Source: Planctomycetaceae bacterium
GTDB lineage: Bacteria; Planctomycetota; Planctomycetia; Pirellulales; Pirellulaceae
Direction of reading: 5' to 3'
NCBI GenBank assembly: GCA_018658605.1
Contig: JABHUV010000211.1
Span: 1 to 64,000, forward strand
DNA length: 64,000 nt
Part shown: piece by piece, positions 1-9,083 of the stretch
Position numbering within the stretch: the stretch's first letter is position 1
Layout of the letters: every line of letters starts with the position of its first letter
The notes under the pieces: model-generated
What the model saw: only the letters and a program-made list of their open reading frames with translations
Databases searched by the model: none
What the model was told of the DNA's origin: nothing
Program-made: the position numbers and the translations under genes

Positions 1-942
1 CAGCCAGCCTTCAGATCCGTCATGGTGATTACCCATCGCCGGTAAGATGTCGACGGTAAACTTATTGACCAAAGTACCCAGATCGGTCATAGCAAACAGC
101 CATGCTCCCAAACCCCATAAGATCGGCGTCCATTGCATTGGTGAATCAATTTGAGTGGGGTTACCGCTCGGCAGCCACTGTAGCCAAAACACGATAGCGG
201 TTGCAGTTCCAGCACCTACAGACCAGTAAAATAATTGGTTGGGTCGAATCTGTTTCCGATAGACCATCCACATCCAGGCAATTCCAAACGCGACGGCACT
301 TAGGCCAGCACTATATTTGCAGAAAATGAGGCATGGTGCACAAAATCCGGCTAACATCGCCAATACAATCGCACTGGTATTAGACGAGCGGTTCTTGATT
401 GCAGCGAGATTAACAAGAAGTACGGCTGGGAATACACACCAGTAGAAATATTCACCACCGTCAAACAGAAATAAATTGGCAGTGCTGTAGCGCGCGCACA
501 TCAGGATCGCAATTAACCAAGGGAGTGCATTGCGTGACGCTGACTGCCAAAAAAAACAGGTCCACAGGGAGATCGCTAGCAGCCAGCCCAAACTTACGAT
601 CCAACGCATTGTTTGGCCTTCATTTAAGTGGATACCAAAATACCCAACGACTTGCTTGGCAACTCGGGGAACGGACCCATAGCTACGAGGCCACCAAGTT
701 AATTTTGTTTCCCTGTTTAGGGAGATGTTTTGAGGGTCAACGGAAACCAAGACATTGGGATCATTCGTTTGACCAGCATCATATTGAGCATTCGCGAGTG
801 TATAAGTTGCAATATCGGTGGCGAGTCCCAAGGGCGTCAAAAACATCGAGAGAAGTGTCACTGCACTGACAAGCGAGACCAAGACCCAACCGGCGTATCG
901 GATTCGATTCGAGGCGGTATTAGGCGGAGAAGTCTGGACCAT
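1..942 (-). CDS. Multi-pass membrane protein, partial (C-terminus outside window)
   Basis: The reading frame opens with ATG at 942 and stays open for 314 codons to the window edge, so the C-terminus is missing. The translation has about eight hydrophobic segments: one near residues 16-35, then a roughly 75-residue polar loop, then closely spaced segments from about residue 113 onward. This pattern (first helix, large outside loop, many helices) resembles the GT-C glycosyltransferase or mannosyltransferase type of membrane protein, but I see no diagnostic motif and the family is not recognised. It starts 4 nt after the stop of the upstream acetyltransferase gene, so the two are very likely cotranscribed, and perhaps so are the BshC-like and glycosyltransferase genes further upstream. 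A glycosyltransferase role would fit the neighbour at 4036 but is only inference. Confidence 0.7.
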   Translation of the reverse strand, partial: MVQTSPPNTASNRIRYAGWVLVSLVSAVTLLSMFLTPLGLATDIATYTLANAQYDAGQTNDPNVLVSVDPQNISLNRETKLTWWPRSYGSVPRVAKQVVGYFGIHLNEGQTMRWIVSLGWLLAISLWTCFFWQSASRNALPWLIAILMCARYSTANLFLFDGGEYFYWCVFPAVLLVNLAAIKNRSSNTSAIVLAMLAGFCAPCLIFCKYSAGLSAVAFGIAWMWMVYRKQIRPNQLFYWSVGAGTATAIVFWLQWLPSGNPTQIDSPMQWTPILWGLGAWLFAMTDLGTLVNKFTVDILPAMGNHHDGSEGWL

Positions 943-946
943 GAAC

Positions 947-2326
947 TTAGGCCAAAAGGTCATCTAGTGGTGGCAGCCACACGGGTAATTGCGGGAAAAG
1001 GGTTTCGGCGAATTGCGCCGCAATTCTAGTGGACGCTTGGAGTTGCTCATTAGCTGCTGCTTCTTTGGCACTGATGACACCAATAAGCAATTGTGAAAAT
1101 AAAATTTTTGAAATGGAGATATAATTCCGTCCAATCTTACCACGAGTCACCTTTGCGGAACGTGGCGTAATGGTGAGTGTATATTTTTTCCCGTCGATGC
1201 AGAGTCCAAGTTCTAGTGGCAAATCCAACCCACTGGCTCGAACTCGGCTATTAAACTGATGCCGTAATTTTTTTGTCAGGGCAATCGGTTTAAGGACTTT
1301 GGCTAAGATCACTTCACCACCAATAACAGTCCGCTGATAATATTGTCCACCGGCATCCAGTAACATTTTATGCAAGGGGTTATGATGGGGTGCATCTAAC
1401 CGAATAGGCGTGTCAGTTTGTTCGATAACATCGCCGCAGATACGCTCTAAAAGTCTAGTCGCAATATCGTCACGGCTACCGTCTGTCATTAACTCAAGAA
1501 TTTGACCATCTTTGACAATGGCATAACCCGAAATGGCATCATATCCTCCTTGAATTGTCATTTTATTGGTGCCATTGATAGCAACATAGACTTGTTCGAA
1601 ACTATGTCGATTTAATAGCCACCGCCACGTAGCATCACTGCGAACAAACGCACCAAAGGTACCTTGCGTATTGACATAATAAAGTCGCATTAGCGCTTCT
1701 TGTTCCACTCGACGCCAAACACGAACATTCAAAGGTTGCTGAGGAGCTTGCAGCGGATTATTGGCTTGGTTAAGCAAAGCAGGATCTGGTGTCCGCAGCT
1801 GAGATAGTATATTTCGGGCCGTCGCGATGCTATAACTATGCCGCCCACCAACAAACCAGCCATTGTTTTGATAAAACCGAACCGCCGGTGTTTTGAGTAA
1901 TCCAATTGCTGCGCCCTGTTCTGCCATCAAACTATGAACCTGCTTCAAGATAGCGGCACCGATGCCGTGTTGGCGAAATTCCGGGTTGGTTGCCATTTCG
2001 CACACATAACCAATTGGCAATTGCAGATCTCCAAAGTGGATATCGCGCATTTGAACGCGAGCGTGACCAATAATTTGATTTCCCAGTCTGGCGACAATTC
2101 GATCACTCGGTTCGTATAGGGGATCTTCGAGCTGAGCCGCAAAATCCGTGGAGGTGGGTTTACGGAATATATTCTGCAGAAAGCGGTTAATCGGTCCATG
2201 ATCACCAGCTTGAGCTGGTGAAACGGTTACGGTGCCGCGCGAAGTCGGCAGCCCCTCAATCCGAATAATATTGGTTAGTAACCCGTCCAGCACTTTAGTG
2301 CGCTGAGTACTAATACTTGAACTCAT
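947..2326 (-). CDS. Eis-like GNAT N-acetyltransferase with C-terminal SCP2-like domain
   Basis: This 459-residue protein has an N-terminal GNAT domain (about residues 30-175). Its acetyl-CoA binding signature RQHGIGAAIL near residue 118 is followed by the expected FYQNNGW segment near the end of the domain. A second, more divergent GNAT-like region covers roughly residues 200-345, and the last 100 or so residues look like a sterol-carrier (SCP2-like) fold. GNAT-GNAT-SCP2 is the arrangement of Eis-type acetyltransferases, which transfer acetyl groups from CoA to amines. The substrate here is unknown. The gene lies 50 nt downstream of a BshC-like gene and 4 nt before a membrane protein gene, all in one direction. 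Mycothiol synthase MshD is also a tandem GNAT protein, so a thiol-related role is possible but unproven. Confidence 0.75.
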   Translation of the reverse strand: MSSSISTQRTKVLDGLLTNIIRIEGLPTSRGTVTVSPAQAGDHGPINRFLQNIFRKPTSTDFAAQLEDPLYEPSDRIVARLGNQIIGHARVQMRDIHFGDLQLPIGYVCEMATNPEFRQHGIGAAILKQVHSLMAEQGAAIGLLKTPAVRFYQNNGWFVGGRHSYSIATARNILSQLRTPDPALLNQANNPLQAPQQPLNVRVWRRVEQEALMRLYYVNTQGTFGAFVRSDATWRWLLNRHSFEQVYVAINGTNKMTIQGGYDAISGYAIVKDGQILELMTDGSRDDIATRLLERICGDVIEQTDTPIRLDAPHHNPLHKMLLDAGGQYYQRTVIGGEVILAKVLKPIALTKKLRHQFNSRVRASGLDLPLELGLCIDGKKYTLTITPRSAKVTRGKIGRNYISISKILFSQLLIGVISAKEAAANEQLQASTRIAAQFAETLFPQLPVWLPPLDDLLA

Positions 2327-2376
2327 CCCGAGCGAATCCCTCCCTGCGGTACCTTGGTTCCATCCACATGTGTACT

Positions 2377-3996
2377 CTAAGGCGTATTCAAACCAGTTTC
2401 TAGTAAGGTGGCCAAAGTTTTTAGAGGAAATAATAGAAACGGAAATTCACGAGATTGCAGCAAGGTCCGCTCATTTTGTGTTATTTCAAGTTGTTGTCGA
2501 TGTGACTTGAGTTGTGCAGCGGCATCAGGCAGTGTGTTACGGATGCCTTGATTTATTTTCTGGATCGCTTGATGCCACGCTTGTTTGTCAGTCATTGCCC
2601 GCGAGTCTTTCAGTAATTGTTGTTTTTCAATCAACAGAGCTGCTTGTTGAGAATCGAGCATTATTCCCAACTGTTCTAGTTTTCGCAGGTATTTGTCTGG
2701 CGCGAATTGTAGGTTTCGTAGATCTACCGTTGCAGCAGTAATAGCTGTTGAGCCATCATTGGGCACCGGCACCGGTAAGCCTAACGTGGCCGTAGCGATT
2801 GAAAACAGGGGCGGTTGCTGTCCAAAAAATTCGTATATGATCTGATCGGTAACCTGATCATATTTACCTCCACCGATACCATGAATGAATAGATCGCCCA
2901 AAAGCAAGCGTGAAAACATGGTGGTTAACAAAGCTCGCGGGCGAAATTGAAGGCCAGTTTGCTGCCATGCTTGTAGTTGCTCGACACATTCGCTTGACGA
3001 AGCAGCGAGGTCAAGTCGCAGTTCAAAGGAAGCAGGCAGGTCGGAGAGAATAAGTTGCTCAGCAGTGACTTGGCAAAAAAGCCGTTGCCGTTGAGCCGTT
3101 GAATTGGTCCAACTCCACAGCGGCAACTCAATACGATCGGATAAGATTTCTAATTCCGGCACTGGATGTCCGAGGTTGCGGATGCGATGGACTTTTCGAT
3201 ATTCACAAACGGCCGCATTATGAACTTTACGGAATCGAGCGGCATTTTTCATCAAATGTAGTAGCAAGCGTGCAAAGCTAGCACCGCGACACAACGTACT
3301 AAAAGGAACATCCAAACTATTCATACCGGCGCGGTGTTCCAACTGATGGCGCGCTTGAGAAAATTTATAACCAATAATATCCGTGGGGGCTTGTTGGACA
3401 AGTTTCCAAAATGATTCCAAGATTGGTTTTTTGACAAAAACGTTAAGTTGATCCGCAACGCGTTGTGGAAACGAATTAAACAGGTTCTCGTCTTGGATGC
3501 CGGTTGTTTCAATTCTGTTGGACGCAGTCGCCACATCATAGGCGATGGTTTTTAGTGTTATTGTATCGTGGGTTTGCGAAGGCACTTTAATCGACGTCGA
3601 TTTAACTATGTCATGGTCAATAATAAGGTTAATGGCAAGTGACTGAGTATGTTTAGCGATGTGATCTAAGCAAAAATTCTTAAACCAGACGCCTGCATGA
3701 AACAGTGTGGGTTGGTGACCGGTAAGAACGATCGATGTTTTCTCCGTGACTTTTGTGTTTGAGAGATCTAAATAGGTTTGCGTATATTCTCGTCCTGCGG
3801 AGATTAATTCGTCGCGTGCTTGTTGCCGCAAGGTTGTGAAACTTAGCCCCCCGATTTTGATGCCAGCGAAGGCCGTGAACCGCTGGTGGTTAGCATGAAT
3901 GCAACTCAGACTTTTAGAAATAGGTGGCTCGATAAAACAGTCACCATTGCCCGATGGGGCTTGCAACTTGCGGTAAGTAATACTGGCCTGATTCAT
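2377..3996 (-). CDS. Remote BshC-like protein (possible cysteine-adding enzyme)
   Basis: The protein has 539 residues, the usual length of BshC, which adds cysteine to glucosaminyl-malate in bacillithiol synthesis. The motif VLTGHQPTLFHAGVWFKNF aligns by eye with the BshC segment G-Q-Q-x-G-L-x-T-G-P-L-Y. A following IDHD segment sits where BshC has its GEDHD segment, and PRALLTTMFSRLLLGDLF then HGIGGGKYD resembles the later BshC TRPL...GPGEINYW region. The C-terminal 100 residues are charged and helical, like the BshC coiled coil. Identity is low, so this is a superfamily-level call. Close relatives in planctomycetes are, as far as I recall, only hypothetical proteins. It sits 39 nt downstream of the glycosyltransferase gene and 50 nt upstream of the acetyltransferase gene. 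Confidence 0.5.
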   Translation of the reverse strand: MNQASITYRKLQAPSGNGDCFIEPPISKSLSCIHANHQRFTAFAGIKIGGLSFTTLRQQARDELISAGREYTQTYLDLSNTKVTEKTSIVLTGHQPTLFHAGVWFKNFCLDHIAKHTQSLAINLIIDHDIVKSTSIKVPSQTHDTITLKTIAYDVATASNRIETTGIQDENLFNSFPQRVADQLNVFVKKPILESFWKLVQQAPTDIIGYKFSQARHQLEHRAGMNSLDVPFSTLCRGASFARLLLHLMKNAARFRKVHNAAVCEYRKVHRIRNLGHPVPELEILSDRIELPLWSWTNSTAQRQRLFCQVTAEQLILSDLPASFELRLDLAASSSECVEQLQAWQQTGLQFRPRALLTTMFSRLLLGDLFIHGIGGGKYDQVTDQIIYEFFGQQPPLFSIATATLGLPVPVPNDGSTAITAATVDLRNLQFAPDKYLRKLEQLGIMLDSQQAALLIEKQQLLKDSRAMTDKQAWHQAIQKINQGIRNTLPDAAAQLKSHRQQLEITQNERTLLQSREFPFLLFPLKTLATLLETGLNTP

Positions 3997-4035
3997 ATCA
4001 AGTCTAGTTTCGCTAGGAGAATCCTCGGGTTGCCG

Positions 4036-4749
4036 CTAAGCAAACATCTCACATTTGGCGATGCTACGGTCCAAGACCAAGTGATAGTATTCTAGTCGAG
4101 TGGCAGCGTCATCGAGGACACCGCCGAACGATCTAGCTTCATCGAGGTATATCAGGGGTACGGGTAATTCGATAATATGCAAGTTTGCTTCGGCAGCTTG
4201 GACCCAGAGCTCTAATGGCATCGCGTAACCATTTTCAGTTGGTGTAAGTTTATCGAGTGATGCTGTGCGGTAAGCCTTGAAGCCACAAAATGCATCCGTC
4301 AGTTTGATGTTTAAACGTCGGCTTAGTTCAATAGAGACGGTTTGATTGATTCTACGGCGTTGTTCAGGTGGTGCTGTGTCATCAGGGAATTGAGTGAGAT
4401 ACCGACTGCCGGAAACGATGTCGACGGATTTAGTGCATGCTGCCACAAATTCGGGTATGCGTTGTGGTTCATGCTGACCGTCACAATCAATCGTGACGAT
4501 GATCTCAAAATCATGCTCCATCGCGTATTCAAATGCGGTGCGAAGCGCTGCACCGTATCCTTGGTTTTCTGAGTGTGTAACGACGCGAACATCATCACGT
4601 CTTTGCAATTGTTCCGTTGTACCATCGGTTGAACCATCGTCGACGACCAAAATTTCATCGCTATATTGTTTAACGAGATTCAGTACTTCGTTAACGTATT
4701 GCACCTCGTTGAATACGGGTAAGGCAGTAAGAAAGCGTGGAGAGGACAT
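4036..4749 (-). CDS. Family 2 glycosyltransferase, DPM1-like
   Basis: The 237-residue product is a single GT-A domain. It begins with the typical ALPVFNE strand, followed by VVDDGSTDGT, and contains the DxD-type segment TIDCDGQHEP that binds the metal and nucleotide sugar. No transmembrane helix is visible, so it is cytosolic or peripheral, as in short dolichyl- or polyprenyl-phosphate sugar synthases. An upstream in-frame TTG at 4794 would add 15 residues, but the ATG at 4749 puts the protein start just before the conserved first strand, as is usual for the family, so I prefer it; neither has a clear ribosome site. The first gene of a minus-strand run with the BshC-like, Eis-like and membrane protein genes. 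The sugar and acceptor are unknown. Confidence 0.8.
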   Translation of the reverse strand: MSSPRFLTALPVFNEVQYVNEVLNLVKQYSDEILVVDDGSTDGTTEQLQRRDDVRVVTHSENQGYGAALRTAFEYAMEHDFEIIVTIDCDGQHEPQRIPEFVAACTKSVDIVSGSRYLTQFPDDTAPPEQRRRINQTVSIELSRRLNIKLTDAFCGFKAYRTASLDKLTPTENGYAMPLELWVQAAEANLHIIELPVPLIYLDEARSFGGVLDDAATRLEYYHLVLDRSIAKCEMFA

Positions 4750-4943
4750 GTGTTTATGTAGTGGGCGGAGTTTTGCGTGGTGTGAAGTAAACAATGTGAA
4801 TGAATAATAAGTTAACCGCGGATATTCAACATCACGTCGGTAACAAATTTTATTGTATCGCCTCAGAGGGACCTCTCACAGTCGGAGTTCGCAAAGTAAG
4901 ATAAAGAGGAACTTTAGAAATTACTTTATAAGGATGTTGTCCG

Positions 4944-5726
4944 TTGTTGAGAATTCGTCCCGCCGTTCGACTTGCTTGTTTCGGGCTCCCTTTTCGCAAG
5001 GCACTTATTCGAGCTGCCGAGTTAGGTGCGGAAGCAGTTGAGATCGATGCCCGACATGAACTTCAACTCGGGGAGATGAGCCAAACAGCGATTCGTCAAA
5101 TTAGTAAGTTGTTAAATGATCACGGGCTACATATAAGCGCGTTATCTTTTAATACTCGCCGTGGCTACAACGTTATGGCTGACCTTGATCGTCGCGTCGC
5201 AGCCACTCGACAAGCGATGTTATTAGCATCGAATTTAGGCTGCAATGTTGTTACGAATCGCATTGGAGTGGTTCCAGAGGATCAGGAAGATTCAAGCTTT
5301 ACATCGCTGCAACAAATAATGGTGGATTTAGGTGAGTATGGGCAACGAGTGGGTGCGCTGCTAGCCGCTCGGACGGGGTCGGAAGACGGAGAGGTATTAG
5401 CGGCCATGTTAGCAACTTTACCTGCTGGCTACGGGGCGGTTGATCTGGACCCTGGTAGCCTTGTAATGAATGGTTATTCCGCCACTGAATCGACTCAGAT
5501 TTTAGCACCTTATGTTGTTCACATGCGCATTCGTGATGGATTGAGAGATATTGCTCGAGGGCAAGGTGCGGTTGCTGCATTTGGAACAGGGGCTGTTGAT
5601 TTCGATCAGTTGTTTGCGATGCTTGAAGAGCAACATTATGCTGGGTGTTTCACGGTCGACCCAACGTCGTCGCGGAATGTTGTCGGTGAAGTGGCCACGG
5701 CGCTGCAACGTTTGCAATCCATATAG
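4944..5726 (+). CDS. Sugar phosphate isomerase/epimerase-like TIM-barrel protein
   Basis: The product has 260 residues and fits the xylose-isomerase-like TIM barrel family (AP endonuclease family 2). It shows the early GAEAVEIDARHEL strand, a central VDLDPGSLVMNG segment and a late GCFTVDP strand. Such proteins isomerise or epimerise sugars, or cleave DNA at abasic sites in the Nfo branch; the short length favours the sugar branch. The start is TTG at 4944. A purine-rich AAGGA ends at 4934, 9 nt upstream, and the nearby ATG at 4934 is in another frame. The gene is divergent from the glycosyltransferase gene and stands alone; no substrate can be proposed from context. Confidence 0.7.
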   Translation: MLRIRPAVRLACFGLPFRKALIRAAELGAEAVEIDARHELQLGEMSQTAIRQISKLLNDHGLHISALSFNTRRGYNVMADLDRRVAATRQAMLLASNLGCNVVTNRIGVVPEDQEDSSFTSLQQIMVDLGEYGQRVGALLAARTGSEDGEVLAAMLATLPAGYGAVDLDPGSLVMNGYSATESTQILAPYVVHMRIRDGLRDIARGQGAVAAFGTGAVDFDQLFAMLEEQHYAGCFTVDPTSSRNVVGEVATALQRLQSI

Positions 5727-5821
5727 AAGGCGCCATAGATTAATACGATTAATGAACGATGTAGCCCCAAAAAATGTCGTATGATGGATGGTTCAATACT
5801 AGCAATCCCTTAGGTGGTGTG

Positions 5822-6382
5822 ATGGAAAAGAATATTTTTAATAAAAGTTTAGCAATGATCATATGTTTGTTGTTTTTGCTTCCGTTAGCTGTAGCGCAAG
5901 GAGTTGATGAACCTCCCCAACCAACAGGTCCCCCACAAGTTTCTGTGGAGAAACAAAAGCTCTATGACTTGTTTGAAAAGAAAATGACAAACATAAAGTT
6001 CACCGGTAACTTTACAGTTTTAGGCAAGCAACAAAACAACCTGGCAAAGGAGTCTTACACAATTGTCAGTGTTAAGAAACTCACGGAAGGTGAATTGTGG
6101 ATGTTTACTGCCCGAGTGCAATTTGGTGGTCGTGATATAACCTTGCCAATGCCACTGCAAGTTCAGTGGGCAGGAACGACGCCAGTCATTACATTGACTA
6201 ATGTATTGATTCCGGGATTAGGGACGTTTAGTTCACGCGTGGTGATCTATAAAAATAAATACGCGGGCACTTGGACGCATGGGGATGTCGGCGGTCACTT
6301 GTTTGGTACGATCGGTCCCAATACAGATAGTAATCCTCAAAACGATGCAGACGATGCAACGGATAGCCCCAGTAAAAAATAG
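5822..6382 (+). CDS. Secreted protein of unknown function
   Basis: The 186-residue product begins MEKNIFNKS followed by a hydrophobic stretch ending LAVAQG, a convincing signal peptide, so it is exported. The mature part is predicted to be mostly beta strand, with the notable segment VQFGGRDITLPMPLQVQWAG and a later GTFSSRVVIY...GTWTHGDVGGHLFGTI segment. The tail is acidic and low complexity. An in-frame GTG or ATG upstream (5774) would extend it by 16 residues, but the ATG at 5822 places the signal peptide at the N-terminus and is preceded by a GGTGGTG stretch. I do not recognise a named family; similar proteins occur in planctomycetes as hypotheticals, to my knowledge. The Nif3-like gene follows after 17 nt. 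Confidence 0.7.
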   Translation: MEKNIFNKSLAMIICLLFLLPLAVAQGVDEPPQPTGPPQVSVEKQKLYDLFEKKMTNIKFTGNFTVLGKQQNNLAKESYTIVSVKKLTEGELWMFTARVQFGGRDITLPMPLQVQWAGTTPVITLTNVLIPGLGTFSSRVVIYKNKYAGTWTHGDVGGHLFGTIGPNTDSNPQNDADDATDSPSKK

Positions 6383-6399
6383 AAAAAACGAGTAACCCA

Positions 6400-7200
6400 A
6401 TGACAAGTGTTGGTGATATTTGCAAAGTACTAGGGCAGATTGCTCCAGTTTGTTTGGCGGCGGAGTGGGATAACGTCGGGCTATTGGTTGGCGACCGTAA
6501 ATCTGGCGTGACCCACATCATGACATGTTTAACAGTGACTCCGGAAACGGTAGCCGAAGCAATTGACAAGCAGGCTGGGTTGATCGTGACCCATCACCCC
6601 TTCCCCTTCTCGCCTGTGAAAACAATCACGACTGACACCAATATTGGAACGATGCTGTGGCAACTCGCTCAAGCAGGTATTTCGGTGTACAGCGCGCATA
6701 CTGCCTTTGACTCGGCAGCCGTAGGTATCAATCAGCAAATTGCCGAGGCCCTCAATCTGAAAGACATCAAACCGCTCGAACCTCTAGATGCTTCCCAGTC
6801 AGCGGCAACGGAAGGCTTAGGTACAGGTCGTTGTGGTACGGTTGAATTTGCTTCGTTAGCTGAGCTCATACCAAGCCTAAAATCCGTGTTCAATATTGAA
6901 TTGCTACACATCGTGGGAGACACCGAACGATCTTTGACAAAAATAGGGATTGCTTGTGGCAGCGCTGGTGAGTTTATTCGCTGTGCCTCGCGTCAAGGAT
7001 GTGACGTATTAATTACTGGGGAAGCGAGGTTTCACACGTGTCTGGAAGCGCGGGCGTTGGGAATCGCCATGATTTTGCTAGGACATTATGCAAGTGAACG
7101 GTTTGCATTAGATAATCTAGCAGCAAACCTAGCTGATCAGTTTCCGGAACTGGCGGTGTGGGCTAGCACAGATGAAGAAGACCCGCTGACATTGCACTGA
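6400..7200 (+). CDS. Nif3-like dinuclear metal-centre protein (YbgI/Nif3 family)
   Basis: The 266-residue protein has the signatures of the Nif3/YbgI family: WDNVGLLVGD near residue 26, VTHHPFPF near residue 63 and the C-terminal GHYASERFALDNLA. The histidines and acidic residues in these motifs bind two metal ions in the known structures, which are hexameric toroids. Length is close to the usual 250-270. Family members are nearly universal but have no agreed reaction; GTP cyclohydrolase-like activity has been proposed for some. Start ATG at 6400 gives the expected N-terminus right before the first conserved segment. It follows the secreted protein gene by 17 nt, probably in one transcript. 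Confidence 0.9.
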   Translation: MTSVGDICKVLGQIAPVCLAAEWDNVGLLVGDRKSGVTHIMTCLTVTPETVAEAIDKQAGLIVTHHPFPFSPVKTITTDTNIGTMLWQLAQAGISVYSAHTAFDSAAVGINQQIAEALNLKDIKPLEPLDASQSAATEGLGTGRCGTVEFASLAELIPSLKSVFNIELLHIVGDTERSLTKIGIACGSAGEFIRCASRQGCDVLITGEARFHTCLEARALGIAMILLGHYASERFALDNLAANLADQFPELAVWASTDEEDPLTLH

Positions 7201-7318
7201 TTGGGCATTTCCAAGTAGTTTGTTATTGACGCAGAGATAATTGGATTTGTACTATCTACGAACAATCCAAAGCAGTTCTTCTTCTCTGTAATTATTTTAA
7301 TTCTCGTCGAGTCAATTC

Positions 7319-8218
7319 ATGTACCGGTTGTACCCTAGTAGTATAAGCGCGCGAGTGCGTATTCTAACGACAGTATGGATATTGGTTGCGTTTACCGTGC
7401 CGAGCCTATTGGCCGATGGATCTTTGCAGGGACTGACTTCTGCCACGGGTCGGGTATCGCCACCACCGGCTAAAAGCATTAGCCTCAATCATCAAAATCA
7501 GCATCTACATCATCACCATTATTTTGATGATGGCGATGATTCTGCGAGTGAAGCGGATTTGTTTATTCTTTCAAGTATGGTCGCTGGGTGGGTTTTGTCA
7601 TTGCCTGTGACGGTGCCCCAAGCAATTTTTGGCGACGTTGATAGTCCAGGCGGATTCATCAAGTATCCATTTGCCCGAGCGCATGCAGGTAGTATGATGA
7701 TGAATCCGCAACCAGGAGATAAAGTCGAGAGCAGTCACTTGCGGGTGCGATTAGATTACGCAGATAATTTTATGGCACAACAAAAAATTAGCTCACATTT
7801 TATTTTCGAATCACGCAATCGCTTGGGAGTTGATGCAAGCTTTGATTATTTGCGGGAAAGTGTTGCGGTGGGTCAGCACGAACAATTGTGGATTGGCGAT
7901 GTTAATGTAGTTTGGCGTTTTGCTCAGATGGAAAACGCACAGATGCGGGTGGGCCTTGGGATGAATTGGCAGCGAGCCTCCGCCGGGGCCGAATCCGGAA
8001 TCAACTTTACGTATGGTGGTGACTTCTATTTGTCCGAACCGCAAGTTATATCGGCAGATCTCGATTGGGGTCGCCTTGGCAGTGCTGGATTATTTCGCAT
8101 ACGGACAACCTATGGACGACAGATTGGACGCGCAAAGGCCTATGTCGGTTACGAGTATCTTTCGATCGGGGATTTTAAAAAGAACTTTTTAGTCACCGGC
8201 ATGAGTTTCGATTTCTAA
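7319..8218 (+). CDS. Probable outer-membrane or surface beta-strand protein with His-rich stretch
   Basis: The 299-residue product starts with a hydrophobic segment at about residues 13-31 (ending SLLADG), consistent with a signal peptide. A histidine-rich, then acidic stretch (LHHHHYFDDGDD) follows at about residues 60-75. The rest is rich in alternating polar and hydrophobic residues and ends with phenylalanine (SFDF), as many outer-membrane barrels do. No enzyme motif is visible. Stop codon TAA at 8216-8218 overlaps the rsmE start by one base (TAATG), so translation of rsmE is probably coupled. I do not recognise a named family; an export or surface location is inferred only. Confidence 0.65.
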   Translation: MYRLYPSSISARVRILTTVWILVAFTVPSLLADGSLQGLTSATGRVSPPPAKSISLNHQNQHLHHHHYFDDGDDSASEADLFILSSMVAGWVLSLPVTVPQAIFGDVDSPGGFIKYPFARAHAGSMMMNPQPGDKVESSHLRVRLDYADNFMAQQKISSHFIFESRNRLGVDASFDYLRESVAVGQHEQLWIGDVNVVWRFAQMENAQMRVGLGMNWQRASAGAESGINFTYGGDFYLSEPQVISADLDWGRLGSAGLFRIRTTYGRQIGRAKAYVGYEYLSIGDFKKNFLVTGMSFDF

Positions 8219-8976
8219 TGGTTCAGCGATATTTTTTAGACACTCCGATTGGCCCAGCGACAAGTGTGGTATTGCAAGGCAGTGAAGCCCAACACTTAAC
8301 ACGCGTGATGCGCGGCAAGTGCGGTGATCGGGTCGAGTTGTTTGATGGCAGCGGCTGGCAATGGAGCGCTGAAATTGCTCAAATCGGTCGAAACGAAGCG
8401 ACCCTCGAGATACTTGCTGCAGCAGAAGTTGATCTCGAACCCGCGTTGGCATTAACTGTTGGTATTGCGCTTCCAAAAGGTGACCGACAAAAATGGATCA
8501 TTGAGAAATTGGTGGAATTAGGCGTAACCACCGTAATTCCATTAACCACGGCACGGGGTGTTGCTCAACCTGTCGACAAAGCACTTGTCCGCTTACGTAA
8601 TCATGTCATTAGCGCGAGCAAACAATGTGGCCGAAATCGGCTACTTGAAATTGGAAAAGTAGCTTCCTTCGAGGCGTTTTTACAGCGCTCAGGGGACAGA
8701 CGATTTATCGCGCATCCCAGATCAGCCCAGATTGGCGTCAGTAATGCCGCTGCTGAAACGCTAGGTGAACAAGAGGATTGCAGGATTAGTATTAGAGATA
8801 TTCAACTTGAATTTGGTGATGCTGTGGTGGCGATTGGTCCCGAAGGTGGATTTTCAGCTGAGGAAGCCGCCGCCGCCGCTCAATTGCAGTGGAAAATTGT
8901 TGACATGGGGCCTCGTATTTTACGTATTGAAACAGCCGCGTTGGCCTTTGCTGCCCGATTATTAGCAGGGATTTGA
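8218..8976 (+). CDS. rsmE: 16S rRNA (uracil-1498 N3)-methyltransferase RsmE
   Basis: The 252-residue product matches RsmE along its whole length. The N-terminal PUA-like part includes HLTRVMRGKCGDRVELFDG, and the C-terminal SPOUT methyltransferase domain holds the knot signatures AIGPEGGFSAEE and MGPRILRIETAAL. The enzyme methylates N3 of U1498 in 16S rRNA using S-adenosylmethionine. Start ATG at 8218 overlaps the stop of the upstream gene by one base. It is an ordinary housekeeping copy; nothing is missing from the known motifs. Confidence 0.95.
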   Translation: MVQRYFLDTPIGPATSVVLQGSEAQHLTRVMRGKCGDRVELFDGSGWQWSAEIAQIGRNEATLEILAAAEVDLEPALALTVGIALPKGDRQKWIIEKLVELGVTTVIPLTTARGVAQPVDKALVRLRNHVISASKQCGRNRLLEIGKVASFEAFLQRSGDRRFIAHPRSAQIGVSNAAAETLGEQEDCRISIRDIQLEFGDAVVAIGPEGGFSAEEAAAAAQLQWKIVDMGPRILRIETAALAFAARLLAGI

Positions 8977-9083
8977 ATAATTTAAACAATTGGCAACCAA
9001 TGTCATTGTGGAGTGTTCCTTGATTTGCTACTTGAGTACAATAAAACACCTGCAAGATTTGGTATAACGAAAATGGAAATTAG

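Noticed and set aside
525..1029. Plus-strand open frames near the left end
   Set aside because: They are opposite the partial membrane protein gene (1-942) which has clear membrane helices.
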